A stretch of DNA of 64,000 nucleotides from Bacillota bacterium (GTDB lineage: Bacteria > Bacillota > Limnochordia > Darwinibacteriales > DTU012), in contig DUVS01000008.1 of the NCBI GenBank assembly GCA_012840925.1, positions 1 to 64,000 of the forward strand, given 5' to 3'. The notes under the pieces are model-generated. The model was not told the origin of the DNA and searched no databases. It saw only the letters and a program-made list of their open reading frames with translations. This document shows, piece after piece, positions 11,406 to 21,201 of the stretch. Numbering within the stretch: the first letter of the stretch is position 1; the number at the start of each line of letters is the position of its first letter. A program made the position numbers and the translations under genes.

Positions 11406-12038
11406 TTGGATTTGACTTGGCTTGCGAACGGGTTACGATGGATTTTTGATTTTATCGTGGGATTCTCCAACAGCTATGGAATCGCGATTATTTTGGTTAC
11501 AATACCAATTAGATTAGTCATGCTGCCGCTCACAATCAAACAGGCAAAAAGCATGCAAGTGATGAAGGAGATCCAACCAAAACTTGAAGAGCTGCAGAAG
11601 AAATACAAGGATAATCCCCAGGAATTACAGGCCAGAACCTTGAAACTGTACCAGGAATATAAATATAATCCCTTAGGTGGATGCCTGCCGCTACTGCTTC
11701 AACTGCCGATTTTATGGGCATTTTTTCAAGTTTTGCGTGAATTGCCGCAAAGCGAAGCAGCACAGTTTTTCTATTTGAACCTGACTGAACCGGATCCTTT
11801 CTATGTGCTGCCGCTTCTGTCCGTGCTGACCCAGTTTATATCGATTAAGCAAACCACGGCAGATTCCTCGCAACAGGGAATGATGCTGTTTATGCCCTTC
11901 TTTATCGGGTTGATCAGTATCCGGCTGCCTGCCGGTTTGGTATTGTACTGGGTGGTAGGAAACATTTTCTCTATTGTACAGCAGGCATGGATTAGCAAAA
12001 GGTTTCCAACTGCGCCACAAGGAGGACAAGTTAAATGA
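11406..12038 (+). CDS. yidC: YidC/SpoIIIJ/Oxa1 membrane protein insertase
   Basis: A 210-aa Gram-positive type YidC without the large periplasmic domain of proteobacteria. The family motifs are present: YGIAIILVTIPIRLVMLPLT with its conserved membrane arginine, the cytoplasmic KEIQPKLEELQKKYKDNP loop, and GCLPLLLQLPI. Five membrane segments are expected. There is no lipobox-type signal peptide at the TTG start (11406), so the start could be slightly off. The stop overlaps the khpB start (ATGA). Confidence 0.93.
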   Translation: MDLTWLANGLRWIFDFIVGFSNSYGIAIILVTIPIRLVMLPLTIKQAKSMQVMKEIQPKLEELQKKYKDNPQELQARTLKLYQEYKYNPLGGCLPLLLQLPILWAFFQVLRELPQSEAAQFFYLNLTEPDPFYVLPLLSVLTQFISIKQTTADSSQQGMMLFMPFFIGLISIRLPAGLVLYWVVGNIFSIVQQAWISKRFPTAPQGGQVK

Positions 12039-12667
12039 GATCGGTAGAGATAATCGCACGTTCCGTTGAGGAAGCTATTGATGAGGGTTTGGAAAAATTG
12101 GGTGCGAATCGGGATGAAGTGGAGATTACGGTCCTGGATGAAGGAAATAAAGGATTGTTCGGGATTCTTGGGGCAAAACAAGCAAAGGTAAGGCTGGAGT
12201 TTAAGGTTAATACGAAGTACAAAAGCCAGGCAGCGAAAGAGTATCTGCAGGAAGTGCTGCGCCTGATGAAGGTTGAAGCGGACATTCATGTGGAGATCGT
12301 CGATGAAGAAAACATCCGCCTGGCAGTGTACGGTGAGAATCTAGGATTATTAATCGGCAGGCGGGGACAAACTTTAGATGCCCTTCAATACCTGGTCAGC
12401 ATGGCTGCCAACCGTGAAGGCAGCAATTGGGTTAGGATCATAATGGATGTGGAAGGATATCGCAGTCGCCGAGAAAATACTCTCAAGTCCCTGGCACATA
12501 GACTTGCTGCCAAGGCAATTGACAGCGGCAGAAGAGTGGCCCTTGATCCGATGACAGCTCTAGAGCGGAGAATAATCCACACGGAGTTGCAAGCCAACCC
12601 TGATGTGGAGACCCACAGCGAGGGACGAGAACCATACCGGAGAGTAATTATTGTTCCGAAGAAATAA
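12035..12667 (+). CDS. khpB: KhpB/Jag RNA-binding protein (Jag-N, KH, R3H)
   Basis: A 210-aa protein with an N-terminal Jag domain (SVEIIARSVEEAIDEGLEKLG), a KH domain (LLIGRRGQTLDALQYLV) and a C-terminal R3H domain (EGREPYRRVIIVPKK). It binds RNA, usually with KhpA, and affects cell division and sporulation-related expression. It is translationally coupled to yidC by a 4-nt overlap and ends at a terminator. Confidence 0.94.
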   Translation: MRSVEIIARSVEEAIDEGLEKLGANRDEVEITVLDEGNKGLFGILGAKQAKVRLEFKVNTKYKSQAAKEYLQEVLRLMKVEADIHVEIVDEENIRLAVYGENLGLLIGRRGQTLDALQYLVSMAANREGSNWVRIIMDVEGYRSRRENTLKSLAHRLAAKAIDSGRRVALDPMTALERRIIHTELQANPDVETHSEGREPYRRVIIVPKK

Positions 12668-12670
12668 ACG

Positions 12671-12699
12671 AGCGTGCCGCTGGTACGCTTCTTTTTTTA
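12671..12699 (+). terminator. Rho-independent terminator after khpB
   Basis: Stem AGCGTGCC/GGTACGCT (one G-T pair), then CTTTTTTTAT. It closes the rpmH-khpB cluster before mnmE. Confidence 0.85.
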
Positions 12700-12720
12700 T
12701 AGAAGAAGAATTAGGAAACG

Positions 12721-14124
12721 GTGAGAAAAAAGATGTTCAACGATACTATAGCAGCTATTGCCACCGCCATGGGGGAAGCCGGAATCGGTATCATCCGCCT
12801 TAGCGGGGGCGAGGCAATCAGCATCGCTGATCAAGTTTTCAGAGCCAAAAACCGGAAAAAGCTGGCTAACCAAGGCGGATTTACAGTTCGCTATGGCAAG
12901 ATTGTGGACTCCGAGGAGAACGTTATTGACGAAGCGTTGGCAGTAATCATGCGGGGGCCCCATTCCTATACAGGCGAGAATGTAGTAGAATTGCAGTGCC
13001 ATGGCGGCGTGGTTGTAATGCGAAAAATCCTTGATTTGGTGCTCTCTTTGGGAGCACGTCTGGCTGAACCGGGTGAGTTTACCAAACGGGCATTCCTAAA
13101 CGGTCGTCTTGATCTGTCTCAGGCAGAGGCTGTGATTGACATTATCCGATCCAAGACCGATCGCAGTCTGGATTTGGCGGTGCAGCAGCTGGAAGGGAGC
13201 TTAAGCAGGCGGATTCAGTCGATCAGGGAAAGCCTGTATGATCTGGTGGTGCAAGTAAATGCAGTGATTGACTTTCCAGAAGATGATATTCCGGAAATCG
13301 ACTCCGAGAACATGTTGGCTGTACTGACAACTGCAATCGACGAAATCACGAAGCTGATTGATACCGCAGATAACGGCAAAGTCCTCCGGGAAGGAATCAA
13401 GACTGTGATTACCGGCAAACCCAACGTGGGGAAATCAAGCTTGCTCAACCGTCTGCTGGACGAGAACCGGGCTTTGGTCACCGACATTCCCGGTACAACC
13501 CGTGATACCATTGAAGAAGTGCTCAACATCAACGGGATTCCGTTTCGGCTGGTTGACACAGCGGGAATCCGCCACTCAGCTGATCGCATTGAACAGTTGG
13601 GTGTGGAGAGAGCGATGGAGTTTATCAATGAGGCAGATCTGATTTTGCATGTCCTGGATATCAGCCGAGAGCTCGAGGAGGAAGATAAACAGCTTTTAGC
13701 CCAGTTGGCAGGTAGGAAGCGGCTGTTGGTGATCAATAAAACTGATCTGCCGCGACAATGGGATGGACAGGCCTACTTGATTGAGAAAGGATACATCGAT
13801 CAAAGTGTTCCAGCAGTGGAAATATCGTTAACAGGGGACAGCCTTGATCCGTTACTGGAACAGATTGTCGGATTGGTGATGGAAGGTTTGGTCCAGATCG
13901 AGCGGGAGAACGCTATCATTACCAGAAGCCGGCATAAACAGGCTTTGGTTGAGGCAAAAGCCGATCTGCAGCAGGCTATGGAGACCTTTAACCAAGAGCT
14001 GCCTTTAGACTTAATTTCTATCGGGCTGCATGGAGCACTGGAACATCTCGGGGAGATTACCGGAGAGACGGTGCGTGAAAATATTATCGATAGGATCTTT
14101 GCACAATTCTGTATTGGAAAGTAG
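12721..14124 (+). CDS. mnmE: tRNA modification GTPase MnmE
   Basis: With MnmG it installs the (carboxymethyl)aminomethyl group on wobble uridine 34 of several tRNAs. The 467-aa protein has the N-terminal formyl-THF-binding domain (MFNDTIAAIATAMGEAGIGIIRLSG). The G domain contains GKPNVGKSS, DIPGTTRDT, DTAGI and NKTD. The C-terminal CIGK carries the conserved cysteine. The start is GTG 12721 or ATG 12733; the latter gives the usual N-terminus. Two mnmG genes follow directly, so the partner choice is open. Confidence 0.96.
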   Translation: MRKKMFNDTIAAIATAMGEAGIGIIRLSGGEAISIADQVFRAKNRKKLANQGGFTVRYGKIVDSEENVIDEALAVIMRGPHSYTGENVVELQCHGGVVVMRKILDLVLSLGARLAEPGEFTKRAFLNGRLDLSQAEAVIDIIRSKTDRSLDLAVQQLEGSLSRRIQSIRESLYDLVVQVNAVIDFPEDDIPEIDSENMLAVLTTAIDEITKLIDTADNGKVLREGIKTVITGKPNVGKSSLLNRLLDENRALVTDIPGTTRDTIEEVLNINGIPFRLVDTAGIRHSADRIEQLGVERAMEFINEADLILHVLDISRELEEEDKQLLAQLAGRKRLLVINKTDLPRQWDGQAYLIEKGYIDQSVPAVEISLTGDSLDPLLEQIVGLVMEGLVQIERENAIITRSRHKQALVEAKADLQQAMETFNQELPLDLISIGLHGALEHLGEITGETVRENIIDRIFAQFCIGK

Positions 14125-14131
14125 GAGCAGC

Positions 14132-16006
14132 ATGGGTAAGGAGTATGCAGTAATCGTGGTTGGCGGTGGCCATGCCGGTTGTGAAGCTGCTCTGGCAGCT
14201 GCCCGGCTTGGGTGTAAAACGCTTTTGATCACCATGAATTTAGATACAATCGCACAGATGTCCTGTAATCCAGCTATTGGAGGGCCAGCAGCCAAGAGTC
14301 ACCTGGTCAGGGAGATCGATGCTTTGGGCGGCCAGATGGCTAAAGTGATCGATCAGACTTATTTAAACATCCGGATGCTCAATTTAAGCCGGGGGCCGGC
14401 TGTTCATGCCTTGAGAGCTCAAGCTGACAAAGTGAAATACCGGGCTGTGATGACCAAAACGTTGGAATCAGAGCTAAATTTGAGTGTACGCCAAGGTGTG
14501 GTTACCAAGATTTTAGTGGACGATGGCGTAGTATATGGAGTCCAATTAAAAACCGGCACGAAAACCACTAGTGATACCGTGATTTTGGCTACCGGTACGT
14601 TTTTACGGGGTGAGGTAGTCATAGGCCCGGTGCGGTATCCAGGCGGGCGCCAAGGCGAGCCAAGTGCCGAAGAGCTTTCTCAAAGCTTGATTGGCTCCGG
14701 CTTAAAACTGAGCCGTTTTCAGACAGCGACTCCCCCTCGTGTTCATGCCGACAGCGTTGACTATGAGAAGCTGACTTGTCAGAGAGGTTCAGACACGCCG
14801 CTGCGGTTTTCTTTCGATACACCTTTGGTTGCCCGGGAACAGATTCCCTGTTGGTATACGCGAACAACACCCGATACGATCAAGGTGATCCGGGAGAACA
14901 TTCATCTTTCTCCGATTCAGACCGGAGCTATCCAAACCAAAGGGCCGCGCTATTGCCCGTCAATAGATCGAAAAGTCTTGCGTTTCCCAGACAAGACTGA
15001 TCATCAAATATTTCTAGAACCAGAAGGTGAGTATACTAAAGAGCTGTATTGTTTAGGTCTGACCACCAGTATGCCAGAGGAGATCCAGCTGAAAATCCTG
15101 CGTTCGATTCCCGGACTGGAGCAGGCCGAAATCATGCGTACTGGTTACGCCGTTGAGTATGATTATATTCTACCGGACCAGGTTTACCCCACTTTGGAAT
15201 CAAAGCTGATCCAGGGGTTGTTTACCGCCGGCCAGATCAACGGCACTTCGGGGTATGAGGAAGCAGCAGCCCAGGGATTGATCGCCGGCATCAATGCCGC
15301 CCACAAGGTAAAAGGCAATCCAAGTTTGATTCTCTCCCGATCCCAGGCTTACATCGGCGTTTTGATCGATGACTTGGTCACCAAAGGAACGGAGGAGCCT
15401 TACCGGATGATGACATCCCGGGCGGAATACCGCTTGATACTGCGGCAGGACAATGCCGACCTGCGGTTGCGGGAAATTGGGTACAAGGTTGGTTTGATTG
15501 ATGAAGCACGTTATCAAAAACTGGTGACAAAGAAACAGGCGATCCAGGATACTCTCCAGTGGCTGCAGCAGGTGCAGGTATCACCAACAGCGGAGGTCCG
15601 TGATTATTTGATTCAGTTAGGCTCGGGCGATCTGAAGAAAGCAGTAACTCTTCATGAGATTCTGCAAAGGCCAGAGGTCCAATTCAGAGACTTATGTTTC
15701 TTCGCCTCCTTGCCGGAACTGGATCCGGAAGTGATCGAACAGGTTGAGATTGAATGCAAGTTCAAAGGCTATATTGAACGGCAGCTTAAACAGATTGAGC
15801 AGTTTAACAAACTGGAAGGTATCGCCATCCCTGAAGACATTGATTATCATCAGATCCAAGGTTTACGCACGGAAGCCAGAGAGCGACTGACAGCCATCAA
15901 ACCTGCCTCCTTAGGCCAGGCAGCCCGGATTTCCGGTGTGTCTCCTGCAGATATCAATGTCTTGCTGGTTGTTCTGAAGGGAGACAGGCAGCATGTATCA
16001 GCATAG
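14132..16006 (+). CDS. mnmG: MnmG family tRNA-modification protein, copy 1 (divergent)
   Basis: A 624-aa FAD-dependent MnmG/GidA family protein starting at ATG 14132 (MGKEYAVIVVGGGHAGCEAA) with SD AGGAG; the longer track start runs back into mnmE. The dinucleotide-binding motif GGGHAGCEAA and the conserved cysteines in MSCNPAIGG (about residue 45) and RYCPSID are present, as is the C-terminal MnmE-contact domain. However, the stretch after MSCNPAIGG reads PAAKSHL rather than the usual IGKGHL, and RFQTATPPRV replaces the family's KTGTPPR. It overlaps copy 2 by 14 nt. It may have altered activity or act with copy 2. Confidence 0.88.
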   Translation: MGKEYAVIVVGGGHAGCEAALAAARLGCKTLLITMNLDTIAQMSCNPAIGGPAAKSHLVREIDALGGQMAKVIDQTYLNIRMLNLSRGPAVHALRAQADKVKYRAVMTKTLESELNLSVRQGVVTKILVDDGVVYGVQLKTGTKTTSDTVILATGTFLRGEVVIGPVRYPGGRQGEPSAEELSQSLIGSGLKLSRFQTATPPRVHADSVDYEKLTCQRGSDTPLRFSFDTPLVAREQIPCWYTRTTPDTIKVIRENIHLSPIQTGAIQTKGPRYCPSIDRKVLRFPDKTDHQIFLEPEGEYTKELYCLGLTTSMPEEIQLKILRSIPGLEQAEIMRTGYAVEYDYILPDQVYPTLESKLIQGLFTAGQINGTSGYEEAAAQGLIAGINAAHKVKGNPSLILSRSQAYIGVLIDDLVTKGTEEPYRMMTSRAEYRLILRQDNADLRLREIGYKVGLIDEARYQKLVTKKQAIQDTLQWLQQVQVSPTAEVRDYLIQLGSGDLKKAVTLHEILQRPEVQFRDLCFFASLPELDPEVIEQVEIECKFKGYIERQLKQIEQFNKLEGIAIPEDIDYHQIQGLRTEARERLTAIKPASLGQAARISGVSPADINVLLVVLKGDRQHVSA

Positions 16007-17852
16007 CCAATCTAGATATGACATCATTGTAGTTGGAGCAGGCCATGCAGGGTGTGAAGCTGCTTTAGCTGCTGCCAAAATGGGTCAGCAAGTCCTGCTT
16101 TTAACCATAAATCTCGACAATGTGGGCCTTATGCCCTGCAACCCTTCTTTGGGGGGGCCGGCCAAAGCACATCTTATCAGGGAGATTGATGCCCTTGGCG
16201 GTGCCATGGCTAAGGTGGCAGATGCCACTTTAATGCAGATGCGCAGGCTGAATACCCGCAAAGGGCCGGCAGTTCAAGCCTTGAGGGCACAGATCGACCG
16301 TAAGTTGTATCAGCGTAAAATGAAAAATCTGGTGGAGACAACTCCAAATCTCTATTTAAAGGAAGGCACTGTTACAGACTTGCTGATCAAAAACAACCGG
16401 GTTTACGGGGTTATTATTGGCAACACTAAAGTAGAAGCAAAAGCAGTGATTTTGGCTACAGGCACCTATTTACGTTCTCAAATTTTTATCGGAGAAGAAT
16501 CATGTCCTTCGGGGCCGCAGGGACAGCATCCTGCGGTAGCATTGGGAAATGCTCTGGAGAAGTGGTTGCCGTTGGTGAGATTCAAAACAGGCACCCCCGC
16601 ACGAGTCAATCTCCGCTCCATCGATTACGACAAAATGATCAAACAGCCGGGCAACGAATTCCTGCAGGGTTTTTCGTTCGAGACCAAAGGCCTGCAGATT
16701 GAACAGGCACCTTGTTGGTTGACATACACCAATGAAAAGACCCACCAGATAGTAAGGGATAATTTGCACCGGGCAGCCCTTTACACAGGAGCCATCACTG
16801 GAGTCGGGCCCAGATATTGCCCCTCGATTGAAAGCAAAGTTGTGGAATTTCCCGATCGCGATCGCCACCAGGTGTTTGTGGAACCAGAAGGTTGGGACAC
16901 TTCTGAAGGCTATTTGAGTGGTTTATCCAGCTCGTTGCCGGCTGATGCCCAGCGAGCACTGATCCGTACCGTACCCGGATTAGAAAATGTAGAAATAATG
17001 CGGATTGGATATGCCATTGAATATGATTGTCTTGATCCAACCTTATTGAACAGTTACTTACAGGTGAAAGGCTATCAAGGGTTATTCACAGCTGGCCAGA
17101 TCAATGGCACTTCGGGGTATGAGGAAGCGGCAGCCCAAGGATTAATCGCAGGGATTAATACAGCTTTGTATTTGCGCGAAGAGGACCTGATCACCGTTGA
17201 CCGTTCACAAGCGTACATCGGTGTGCTGATTGACGATTTGGTCATTAAGGGCACCAAAGAGCCCTATCGCTTAATGACATCCCATGCAGAATACCGTCTT
17301 AACCTACGGGTTGACAACGCCGATCAAAGGTTGACCCCCTTAGGCTACAAACTAGGGTTGATCTCGGAAGAGCGATATCGTGAATTCGAACGGAAATGGG
17401 AACAGATCGAGCAGGAAATCGACCGTTTGGAAAAATACAGCATTGGTTCAACTAAAGAAACGAACCAAATCTTGGAAGAGATGGGGACCGCACCAATCAA
17501 GCATGGGTTTACCCTGGCAGAGCTGCTGCGGCGCCCGGAAGTCAGTTATCAGGACTTGGGCCGTCTTGCTGATTTGCCCGAACTTGATCCACAGGTTGTG
17601 GAAGAAGTAGAAATCGCTATCAAGTATCGTGGCTATCTTGAAAAACAGAAGGCAGCCATCGACCGGTTCCACAAACTGGAGCATAGGAAGCTGCAGAACA
17701 TCGAATATGACTTGGTACCTGGACTGTCGCGGCAAGCCAGGGAGAAACTGGCTCAGTTCAAGCCAATGACTTTGGGGCAGGCATCGCGAATCTCCGGCGT
17801 CACACCGGCTGATATCTCTGTACTGCTAGTTTATCTGGAAGGGAATGGCTGA
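15993..17852 (+). CDS. mnmG: MnmG family tRNA-modification protein, copy 2
   Basis: A 619-aa second MnmG/GidA paralogue in tandem. The FAD site VGAGHAGCEAA, RFKTGTPARV, RYCPSIESKV and the C-terminal domain (GLSRQAREKLAQFKPMTLGQ) are intact. The first cysteine region reads MPCNPSLGGPAKAHL instead of MSCNPAIGGIGKGHL. So this copy keeps KTGTP but deviates where copy 1 is canonical. The ATG lies within the end of copy 1 (SD GGAG), so the two are translationally coupled. The stop overlaps the rsmG ATG (ATGG/TGA). Confidence 0.9.
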   Translation: MYQHSQSRYDIIVVGAGHAGCEAALAAAKMGQQVLLLTINLDNVGLMPCNPSLGGPAKAHLIREIDALGGAMAKVADATLMQMRRLNTRKGPAVQALRAQIDRKLYQRKMKNLVETTPNLYLKEGTVTDLLIKNNRVYGVIIGNTKVEAKAVILATGTYLRSQIFIGEESCPSGPQGQHPAVALGNALEKWLPLVRFKTGTPARVNLRSIDYDKMIKQPGNEFLQGFSFETKGLQIEQAPCWLTYTNEKTHQIVRDNLHRAALYTGAITGVGPRYCPSIESKVVEFPDRDRHQVFVEPEGWDTSEGYLSGLSSSLPADAQRALIRTVPGLENVEIMRIGYAIEYDCLDPTLLNSYLQVKGYQGLFTAGQINGTSGYEEAAAQGLIAGINTALYLREEDLITVDRSQAYIGVLIDDLVIKGTKEPYRLMTSHAEYRLNLRVDNADQRLTPLGYKLGLISEERYREFERKWEQIEQEIDRLEKYSIGSTKETNQILEEMGTAPIKHGFTLAELLRRPEVSYQDLGRLADLPELDPQVVEEVEIAIKYRGYLEKQKAAIDRFHKLEHRKLQNIEYDLVPGLSRQAREKLAQFKPMTLGQASRISGVTPADISVLLVYLEGNG

Positions 17853-18574
17853 TGGATAGACAGAGTTTGCGTACTCATTTGATTAGAGGTTGTGCCCTGA
17901 TGGAGATCGAGATTAACTCGCATCAGGTGGAGCAGTTGTTGAAATTTGCCGACATGGTCGAAACAGGAAATCAGCAGATGAATTTAACTCGGATTAGATC
18001 GGAAGCAGAGTTTGCTGTCAAGCATTTCGTTGATTGTCTGGCTGTGCAGAAGATCGGGTTTGAGTTCAAAGGCCGGGGGATTGATGTGGGAAGCGGCGCC
18101 GGATTTCCGGGAATCGTCATTGCCAGCTGCCTCACATCAGACTCGGTAGTTTTGATCGACTCACTGGAAAAGAGAGTTAGATTTTTGCGAGAAGTCAGTG
18201 AAGCGCTTCAACTTCGCCATGTCAGTTGTGTTCATGGCCGGGCCGAAGATCTGGCCAGGGATTCGCATTATCGGGAGCAGTTCCAATGGGCAGCTGCCCG
18301 GGCGGTAGCACCTTTACCAGTGCTTTTGGAATACTGTGTACCATTTTTATCAGTTGGCGGACATTTTATAGCTTTTAAGGGAAGCGGGTTTCCAGACGAA
18401 CTGAAGGCTGCGGTTAACGCTATCAAACTACTCAATCTCAGTATAGTGGATCAGCATCGACTGCAATTGCCGTTTGAGATGGGCGAAAGATGGATCGTCA
18501 ATTTCCGAAAGGAAGCAGCAACACCAAGCCAATACCCGAGAAAAGCAGGGATTCCCAGAAGAAAACCGCTGTGA
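17852..18574 (+). CDS. rsmG: 16S rRNA (guanine527-N7)-methyltransferase RsmG
   Basis: A 240-aa SAM-dependent methyltransferase. Motif I is GIDVGSGAGFPGIV, and the typical N-terminal helix ETGNQQMNLTRI and AARAVAPLPVLLEY region are visible. It modifies G527 in the 530 loop of 16S rRNA. It is coupled to mnmG copy 2 by start/stop overlap. The stop codon lies in the left arm of a terminator. Confidence 0.95.
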   Translation: MDRQSLRTHLIRGCALMEIEINSHQVEQLLKFADMVETGNQQMNLTRIRSEAEFAVKHFVDCLAVQKIGFEFKGRGIDVGSGAGFPGIVIASCLTSDSVVLIDSLEKRVRFLREVSEALQLRHVSCVHGRAEDLARDSHYREQFQWAAARAVAPLPVLLEYCVPFLSVGGHFIAFKGSGFPDELKAAVNAIKLLNLSIVDQHRLQLPFEMGERWIVNFRKEAATPSQYPRKAGIPRRKPL

Positions 18575-18609
18575 AGCGAAACAGAAATTCGATTCACGGC
18601 GTTTTTTTA
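18567..18609 (+). terminator. Terminator at the end of rsmG
   Basis: Stem CGCTGTGAA/TTCACGGCG (one G-T pair) followed by TTTTTTTA. The left arm includes the rsmG stop codon. It separates mnmE-mnmG-mnmG-rsmG from the noc-parAB group. Confidence 0.85.
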
Positions 18610-18679
18610 TGGTTGTTTCTCCGATTAAATCTATTTCCCGGAAGGAACAGGAATGCTCTTACCGAATAATAACCTATGA

Positions 18680-18685
18680 TATAAC
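18680..18685 (+). promoter_or_regulatory. Possible extended -10 of the noc-parA-parB transcript
   Basis: TGATATAAC provides a TGn-TATAAC extended -10 about 25 bp before the noc start. The -35 (TCTTAC, 17 bp upstream) is weak. It is placed right after the rsmG terminator, where a promoter is needed. Confidence 0.35.
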
Positions 18686-18709
18686 TTGGATTAATAGGTT
18701 GGTGATAAA

Positions 18710-19585
18710 GTGAAACTAACAGATCTGCTGCGGTCGAAACAAAAATCACCGAACAGGGTAGGGGTATCGGTTACACAGGCAGACAACATACCCAACTTCG
18801 TAGAAGACGATGTCCAATCCCTACCAATTAGCAGGATCGAGCCAAATCCATTTCAGCCAAGGATCAGCTTTGATCCGGAACCATTGCAGGAGTTAGCTGA
18901 GTCTATAGCCACACACGGCTTGTTGCATCCCATCATCGTCAGATTGGTGGATCAAAGATATCAGTTGGTTACGGGAGAACGGAGATTACGAGCATGCAAG
19001 TTGCTGGGCTGGACTACAATTCCCGCCGTAGTCAAGATCATGGATGACCGCACTGCGGCTGAAATGGCTTTGATTGAGAATTTGCAGCGTCGCGATCTCC
19101 ATTTTCTTGAGGAAGCAGAGGGATACCAAAAACTGATTGCTGAATTCGAGTTAACCCAAGAAGAGTTGGCTAAACGGATTGGCAAAAGTCAATCGTCTAT
19201 AGCCAACCGGCTGCGATTATTAAGACTGGATCCAGACATTCGGAGCATTATTTCCCGGGAAATGATTAGTGAACGGCACGCGAGAGCATTACTGCAGCTG
19301 GAATCCTCTCAGGAACAAATGGAAGTTTTAGGGATAATCACCGCTCAAAGTTTAAGTGTGCGGGAAACGGAGGAATTGATCAGGAAAAAGCTTCAACAAA
19401 AAGCTGCTCCGAGCAAGCAAAATCGAAAAATTGTGATCAAAGATATCCGTTTGTTTACAAATGGTGTGAAAGAGTTGACTAGATCGCTTACCAACAGCGG
19501 CCTACAGGTGACTTACAAAGAAGACGAGGATGAGGGGTTCTATCGGGTAACGGTCACGATCAAAAAGCCAGAGGGGAGGGACTAA
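18710..19585 (+). CDS. noc: Nucleoid occlusion protein Noc (ParB family)
   Basis: A 291-aa ParB-like CTPase/DNA-binding protein that, in Bacillus, spreads on DNA from Noc-binding sites and blocks Z-ring assembly over the nucleoid. The ParB N-domain shows [16 protein letters not shown] and ENLQRRDL. The HTH region includes [26 protein letters not shown]. The basic C-terminal dimerisation domain differs from the Spo0J one downstream. Position right after rsmG is the Noc position. An exact Noc-binding palindrome lies inside the gene (19250-19263). The GTG start overlaps no neighbour; the stop overlaps the parA ATG. Confidence 0.88.
   Translation: MKLTDLLRSKQKSPNRVGVSVTQADNIPNFVEDDVQSLPISRIEPNPFQPRISFDPEPLQELAESIATHGLLHPIIVRLVDQRYQLVTGERRLRACKLLGWTTIPAVVKIMDDRTAAEMALIENLQRRDLHFLEEAEGYQKLIAEFELTQEELAKRIGKSQSSIANRLRLLRLDPDIRSIISREMISERHARALLQLESSQEQMEVLGIITAQSLSVRETEELIRKKLQQKAAPSKQNRKIVIKDIRLFTNGVKELTRSLTNSGLQVTYKEDEDEGFYRVTVTIKKPEGRD
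19250..19263. promoter_or_regulatory. Exact Noc-binding site (NBS) inside noc
   Basis: ATTTCCCGGGAAAT, a perfect 14-bp palindrome identical to the NBS consensus established for Bacillus subtilis Noc. It lies within codons for IISREMIS in the noc gene, so Noc would nucleate on its own gene. Confidence 0.75.
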
Positions 19586-20352
19586 TGATGGGTAAGATTA
19601 TTTCTATTGTCAATCAAAAAGGTGGAGTTGGCAAAAGTACGACGGCTGTAAATCTAGGGGCATACCTGGCGTTAGCCGGCAAACAAGTTCTCTTGGTTGA
19701 CATTGATCCTCAAGGTAATGCCTCCAGCGGTGTGGGTGTGGACAAGGGAAAGATTGAGCGCTGCATGTATTCTGTGTTGATCGAAGGGGAGCGGATTGAC
19801 CGCATTATCCTGAATACTGAAATTGACGGATTCTATGTTGCGCCTGCCACCATTGAGCTTGCTGGAGCAGAGATAGAACTGGTATCAACTTTGTCGAGAG
19901 AGTTTCGTCTCAAACGGGCTCTGGATCAGGTTGTCCATAAATATGACTACATCATTATAGACGCACCCCCATCATTAGGATTGCTAACCATTAATGGTCT
20001 GACTGCTTCACATTCGGTAATTGTCCCAATCCAGTGTGAATACTATGCTTTGGAAGGTTTAAGCCAGTTGGTAAGCACTATTGCCATGGTACAGGAGCAT
20101 TTAAACCCCGACCTGACTTGGGAAGGCGTAGTAATGACGATGTATGATGTCCGGACCAACTTGTCCCATCAGGTGATCCAGGACGTGAAAAATTATTTCC
20201 AACGACAGGTAAAAGTCTATGAGTCCATAATTCCCCGGAATGTAAAATTGAGTGAAGCACCAAGCTTTGGAAAACCGATTGCCTTGTATGATGACAAATC
20301 AAAAGGCGCGCTAGCCTATGAAAGTTTAGCCCAGGAGGTGCTTAATTCTTGA
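19585..20352 (+). CDS. parA: Chromosome-partitioning ATPase ParA/Soj
   Basis: A 255-aa deviant-Walker ATPase. The motif [14 protein letters not shown] is near the N-terminus, [11 protein letters not shown] follows, and [15 protein letters not shown] is Walker B. It works with ParB/parS in origin segregation and regulates DnaA in Bacillus. Two adjacent ATGs (19585, 19588) are possible starts; the first overlaps the noc stop. The parB TTG start overlaps its end. Confidence 0.95.
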   Translation: MMGKIISIVNQKGGVGKSTTAVNLGAYLALAGKQVLLVDIDPQGNASSGVGVDKGKIERCMYSVLIEGERIDRIILNTEIDGFYVAPATIELAGAEIELVSTLSREFRLKRALDQVVHKYDYIIIDAPPSLGLLTINGLTASHSVIVPIQCEYYALEGLSQLVSTIAMVQEHLNPDLTWEGVVMTMYDVRTNLSHQVIQDVKNYFQRQVKVYESIIPRNVKLSEAPSFGKPIALYDDKSKGALAYESLAQEVLNS

Positions 20353-21182
20353 GTAGACAGGCTTTAGGCAAAGGGTTGCGCTCTTTGATCCCCCAAGGCG
20401 ACCCCATTAACCGCAGTTTGGTCAGTCAGATTGAACTGGATAAGATCACCGCCAACCCGTTTCAACCCCGCAAGCAGTTTGATCAGGAAAAACTGGAGCA
20501 ATTGGCGGAGTCAATTAAAAATCACGGCGTCTTGGAACCGATTATTGTCCGTAGAGCTGGTGACGAGTATCAGATTATAGTTGGTGAAAGGCGTTGGCGC
20601 GCTTGTCAGTTGGCAGGGTTAAAAACGATTCCTGCAGTAGTCAAAGAACTGTCTGATCGGGAAATGACAGAAGTAGCTCTGATTGAGAATCTCCAGCGGG
20701 AAGATCTCAATGCCATTGAAGAAGCAGAAGGATATCAAATCTTGATTGAGGAATTCTCTCTGACACAGGAAGAAGTTGCCCAATCGGTTGGCAAGAAGCG
20801 GTCATCGATTGCCAATGCTCTGCGCCTGTTAACATTAGAACCGCAGATTAAAAGAATGGTGGCAGAAGGTAGATTAAGCCGCGGGCATGCCAAAGTGCTT
20901 TTAGGAGTCGAATCAGGCAAGCTACGGCATAGTTTGGCCCAGAGGGTGGTTGAAGAAGACCTTAGTGTACGGCAGTTGGAAAAACTGGTACAGAATAAGC
21001 CTAAACAGGGAGTGCTTAAGAAACAAAATGCAGATCCGCAGGTGCAAGTGGTACAGGATGAACTGCAGCGTTTGTTGGGCACCAGAGTGCGTCTTACATA
21101 TAAACGGGGTAAAGGCAAAATCGAAATCGAATATTACTCAGACGAAGAATTGGAGCGGATCATAGAGTTAATGCGAGGTTAA
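20349..21182 (+). CDS. parB: Chromosome-partitioning protein ParB/Spo0J
   Basis: A 277-aa ParB CTPase clamp that loads at parS and spreads. Motifs: [11 protein letters not shown]-terminal ParA-contact peptide, [34 protein letters not shown], and an HTH ([24 protein letters not shown]). The C-terminal [19 protein letters not shown] is the dimer domain typical of ParB. Start TTG 20349 overlaps parA. A perfect parS lies 1.2 kb downstream (22361-22376). Confidence 0.95.
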   Translation: MSRQALGKGLRSLIPQGDPINRSLVSQIELDKITANPFQPRKQFDQEKLEQLAESIKNHGVLEPIIVRRAGDEYQIIVGERRWRACQLAGLKTIPAVVKELSDREMTEVALIENLQREDLNAIEEAEGYQILIEEFSLTQEEVAQSVGKKRSSIANALRLLTLEPQIKRMVAEGRLSRGHAKVLLGVESGKLRHSLAQRVVEEDLSVRQLEKLVQNKPKQGVLKKQNADPQVQVVQDELQRLLGTRVRLTYKRGKGKIEIEYYSDEELERIIELMRG

Positions 21183-21201
21183 AACGTCTGGAGGTAATCG
21201 C

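Noticed and set aside
14030-14131. Extended N-terminus of mnmG copy 1
   Set aside because: It overlaps the mnmE 3' end in another frame; ATG 14132 with SD gives the usual N-terminus.
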